A stretch of 64,000 nucleotides of DNA. It comes from Aquila chrysaetos chrysaetos. Its lineage: Eukaryota; Chordata; Aves; Accipitriformes; Accipitridae. Below, piece after piece: positions 61,601 to 64,000 of this stretch. The DNA lies in NCBI RefSeq assembly GCF_900496995.4, contig NC_044029.1, positions 6,882,001 through 6,946,000 on the forward strand, read 5' to 3'. The first letter of the stretch is position 1; each line of letters starts with the position of its first letter. A program made the translations under genes and the position numbers. The notes beneath the pieces are model-generated. The model searched no databases, was not told the origin of the DNA, and worked only from the letters and a program-made list of their open reading frames with translations.

Positions 61601-64000
61601 GGAGTTCTAAAGCCAGTGGAGAGATGGACATACACAAAGGAGCTGCCAAAAAATAGTCGTGCATCTCATTTACTCTGGAGACATATACTTTGATAACCAA
61701 TGAAGGTCCTGAACTGTTTAAAACATACTTACAGTTCACACAGAAACCCATCAAATTATCAAAGGTGGAAGAAAACTGAGAACTGTTAAAACCACTCCTA
61801 GATTTATTTTTAAACAGGTGAGCAACAAGTTCATCTAAGAGCTGGTGGCTGAACTGACGAATATCAGCAGAGATATACACAATGGGTTACTAAACCCAGT
61901 AGTATTATCATTTAAAAATGGCGTTTTAATTCAGCTTCTGAGGCTCTGCTAATGTCCTAATTTGTCTTGCCTACCTGCTACCCTTTCTTTATTTTTATTT
62001 TTGGCTGAATTGAATATTGTTTCTGCTGACTTGATACCAGTGTTCAATGACAGAAAGAGATCATCATTTTGTTTCTGTTGTTACCTTCCAACACAGCCTT
62101 TAAATTTATCTTCTCTTAAAAATGTCACTCCAACGTACAGCTCCAGTATGAAACAACTTAGATGCACAGCTGAGATTTAAATGATTGGGTTTCAACCTCA
62201 TATAGGTGAAGGCAAGCAGTATTTGGGAAGATGGGAGGAGGAAAAATGCAAAACATGCCTGGATTCCCATTTCATCTTGCCGAGATCCTACAGCAGAATA
62301 AATATAACAAGAAAAGTTTTATTGTGGCAACCTTCCTCTGCAAATACTACAGGATCAAGAGGAATGGGACTAAACTGAAGTACTCTTCATTCCCCAGGAA
62401 GGCAATGGCCCCCAGCCTTCTCTTCATACAGTTCTGAAGCATCAACTAGATGAGGAATGGCAGCTCTGACATGGGGTCAGCACACGTGCTGCAGGCCAGA
62501 GGAAAGATTTCCCAGGGTGAAGACTGTGAAGAGCTTGCTGGCAACCAAGCAGCTGAACTAACACTCGGGACGTTTTAGGGTACTCTGGTACAAACAAGGA
62601 TTAAAACATAAAACAATTTAAAAACAGGCGAGATGAAGATACTGTTTTAGCTGGTGGTTTACCTTCAATTTGTTCAATGCAACTGATGCAACAGCAGTTG
62701 AAATAAAAACCACAGAGATATGGTTTGTATTTTAAGGTATTTTATAGTTTAAAATGATTAGCAGGATCTCACACTTCAAAGTCAAACCTTTAGGGCTTTT
62801 GTTTTGTTTTTTTCTACACGCAAACAGTAACAAAATAATACCTTTTATATTTAGAATAACTACATAAAACACGATTTGTTTCCTCATAGGACACTGATGC
62901 AAAAATAGTGTCTCTGAAATAATTCTGATCAACACTCCCAGTGTTCTAGAAATACAACAGCAGAAACTGCATGTTTGTTAACTCCAAAGAATAAACGAAC
63001 AAAAGCTACATGGGTGGCATAAGCTGAAAAGACAGCCTTTAGACTCTGCTGTGCATGTCCTTATTTAGCATGCTTGGTCTGTATATGACTTCTTGTGGTA
63101 TTTTTAATAACATTCCACTGGGTCTTTCATATTACAGTTTTTGTATTAGGTCTTTGAAACGGCATAGTGTTATCAAAACTGTGCTTTAACATGGATGCCT
63201 AACTCTTCTATCAGGGTAGGTCAAGCTGTGTACTACAGAGCTAAAATGTTCTTTGGTTCCAGAACCACAAGCAGGTATTCCCACTAAAAGAAGATCCACT
63301 TATACAAAGGTTGTCACGTGATTAGATGTGATGCAGAACAAAAGAAAAACCAATTCATTTGCTCTAAGCCATTCTGTATTTTAAACCTTTACTCATTTTG
63401 TGTGGGGTTAATACTTCCATTCTTTTCACTCTTTTTTTTTCACTTTTGGAAGTTTTCATGCCCACCTCAAAATCCCTTTTGGTTCTGCATCAATCTTCTT
63501 TACTAGCTGCACTACACCATTATAACCTAGATGTGGTTTCACCACCACTATATGTAATGGTGTATTTTCTGTTGATTCTGTAAGTCAAAAAAATGCTGAA
63601 GCACATTAAATAAAGCACATTAAATAGCTACACTGGCCTTAACAGCTTGTTAACATTAACCTGATGAAGAGGATTAAAAAAAAGAGTTATTATTCGAAGC
63701 ATCCTAGCATCAATGGATTATTTTATTTTCTATATCACAGGGGGATCCAATTCCTGAAAGCTCATCTTGTAGCAAGGCAGCATCACTCTCTGTGGATCAC
63801 CTGCTCCACCTATAAAAGGCCCTCCTGCTAAGAAATCATTATTTTACACTTAACCATAATGAATTTTATTTTTAGTAACATTTCCCATTTATGAAACATA
63901 ATCCGGTCTCTTTTCCTTCCCTAACCACACAGTTTGCTTTTCCTACCCAGTACAGAGGTGTAATTAACCAATCTCTGGCTAAGTTATAAAAGTCTTTGCT
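55686..64000 (-). other. TMTC3: TMTC3 intron 1, partial (beyond window)
   Basis: The first coding exon is preceded by a TTTCAG acceptor, so upstream sequence should be intron until a non-coding first exon. I see no CpG island, no compelling exon and no recognisable neighbouring gene coding sequence in these 8.3 kb. The stretch is AT-rich with an A/C-rich low-complexity tract at about 60268-60321 and several T- or A-runs. In other vertebrates CEP290 lies head-to-head upstream of TMTC3; none of its coding sequence was recognised here. Confidence 0.7.
60268..60321. repeat. A/C-rich low-complexity tract
   Basis: (AAC)n followed by CCAAACCAACC-type units and A-runs, within intron 1. Confidence 0.8.

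Overview
The window is vertebrate nuclear DNA, most likely from a bird and probably a neoavian one. The main clues are a CR1 LINE 3' end at the left edge that closes with the 8-bp ATTCTGTx terminal repeats, further degenerate CR1-like pieces, and a solo LTR of a type I recognise from neoavian genomes. The sequence is AT-rich, with long introns and consensus GT-AG splice sites. No prokaryotic operon, CRISPR array or mobile gene cassette is present.

Right half (about 30.3-64 kb): one gene on the minus strand, TMTC3 (transmembrane O-mannosyltransferase targeting cadherins 3). I could follow the whole coding sequence from ATG to stop through 13 coding exons: 55469-55657, 53608-53826, 48823-48922, 48008-48123, 46130-46302, 45008-45260, 39167-39315, 36709-36829, 35981-36092, 35146-35249, 33799-33968, 32772-32998 and 30417-31237. 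The sum is 2754 nt, or 917 codons plus stop. Phases agree at every junction, and the length is close to that of the mammalian protein (about 915 aa). The protein has an N-terminal multi-pass membrane half and a C-terminal array of about nine or ten TPRs. The 5' non-coding exon and promoter lie beyond 64 kb, so 55.7-64 kb is read as intron 1. Intron 2 carries a 566-bp solo LTR in gene-sense orientation with a perfect 5-bp target duplication. Intron 6 holds an unidentified, frameshifted coding-like stretch.

Left half (1-30.3 kb): AT-rich flank downstream of TMTC3. In other vertebrates the next gene on that side is KITLG, which I could not find here. The region contains the CR1 3' end (1-547), a GC-rich dispersed repeat (about 1.9-2.35 kb), degenerate CR1-like repeats (about 19.3-21.6 kb) and microsatellites. 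It also has four or five isolated CpG-rich patches (5.3-5.8, 11.7-11.9, 16.2-16.55, 24.1-24.5 and, weaker, 25.8-26.8 kb) in an otherwise CpG-poor background. Three of these are followed on the plus strand by good 5' splice sites, and strong plus-strand acceptors lie downstream at 7077 and 22777. They are the best candidates for undescribed non-coding or lineage-specific transcripts, but that is inference from sequence alone.
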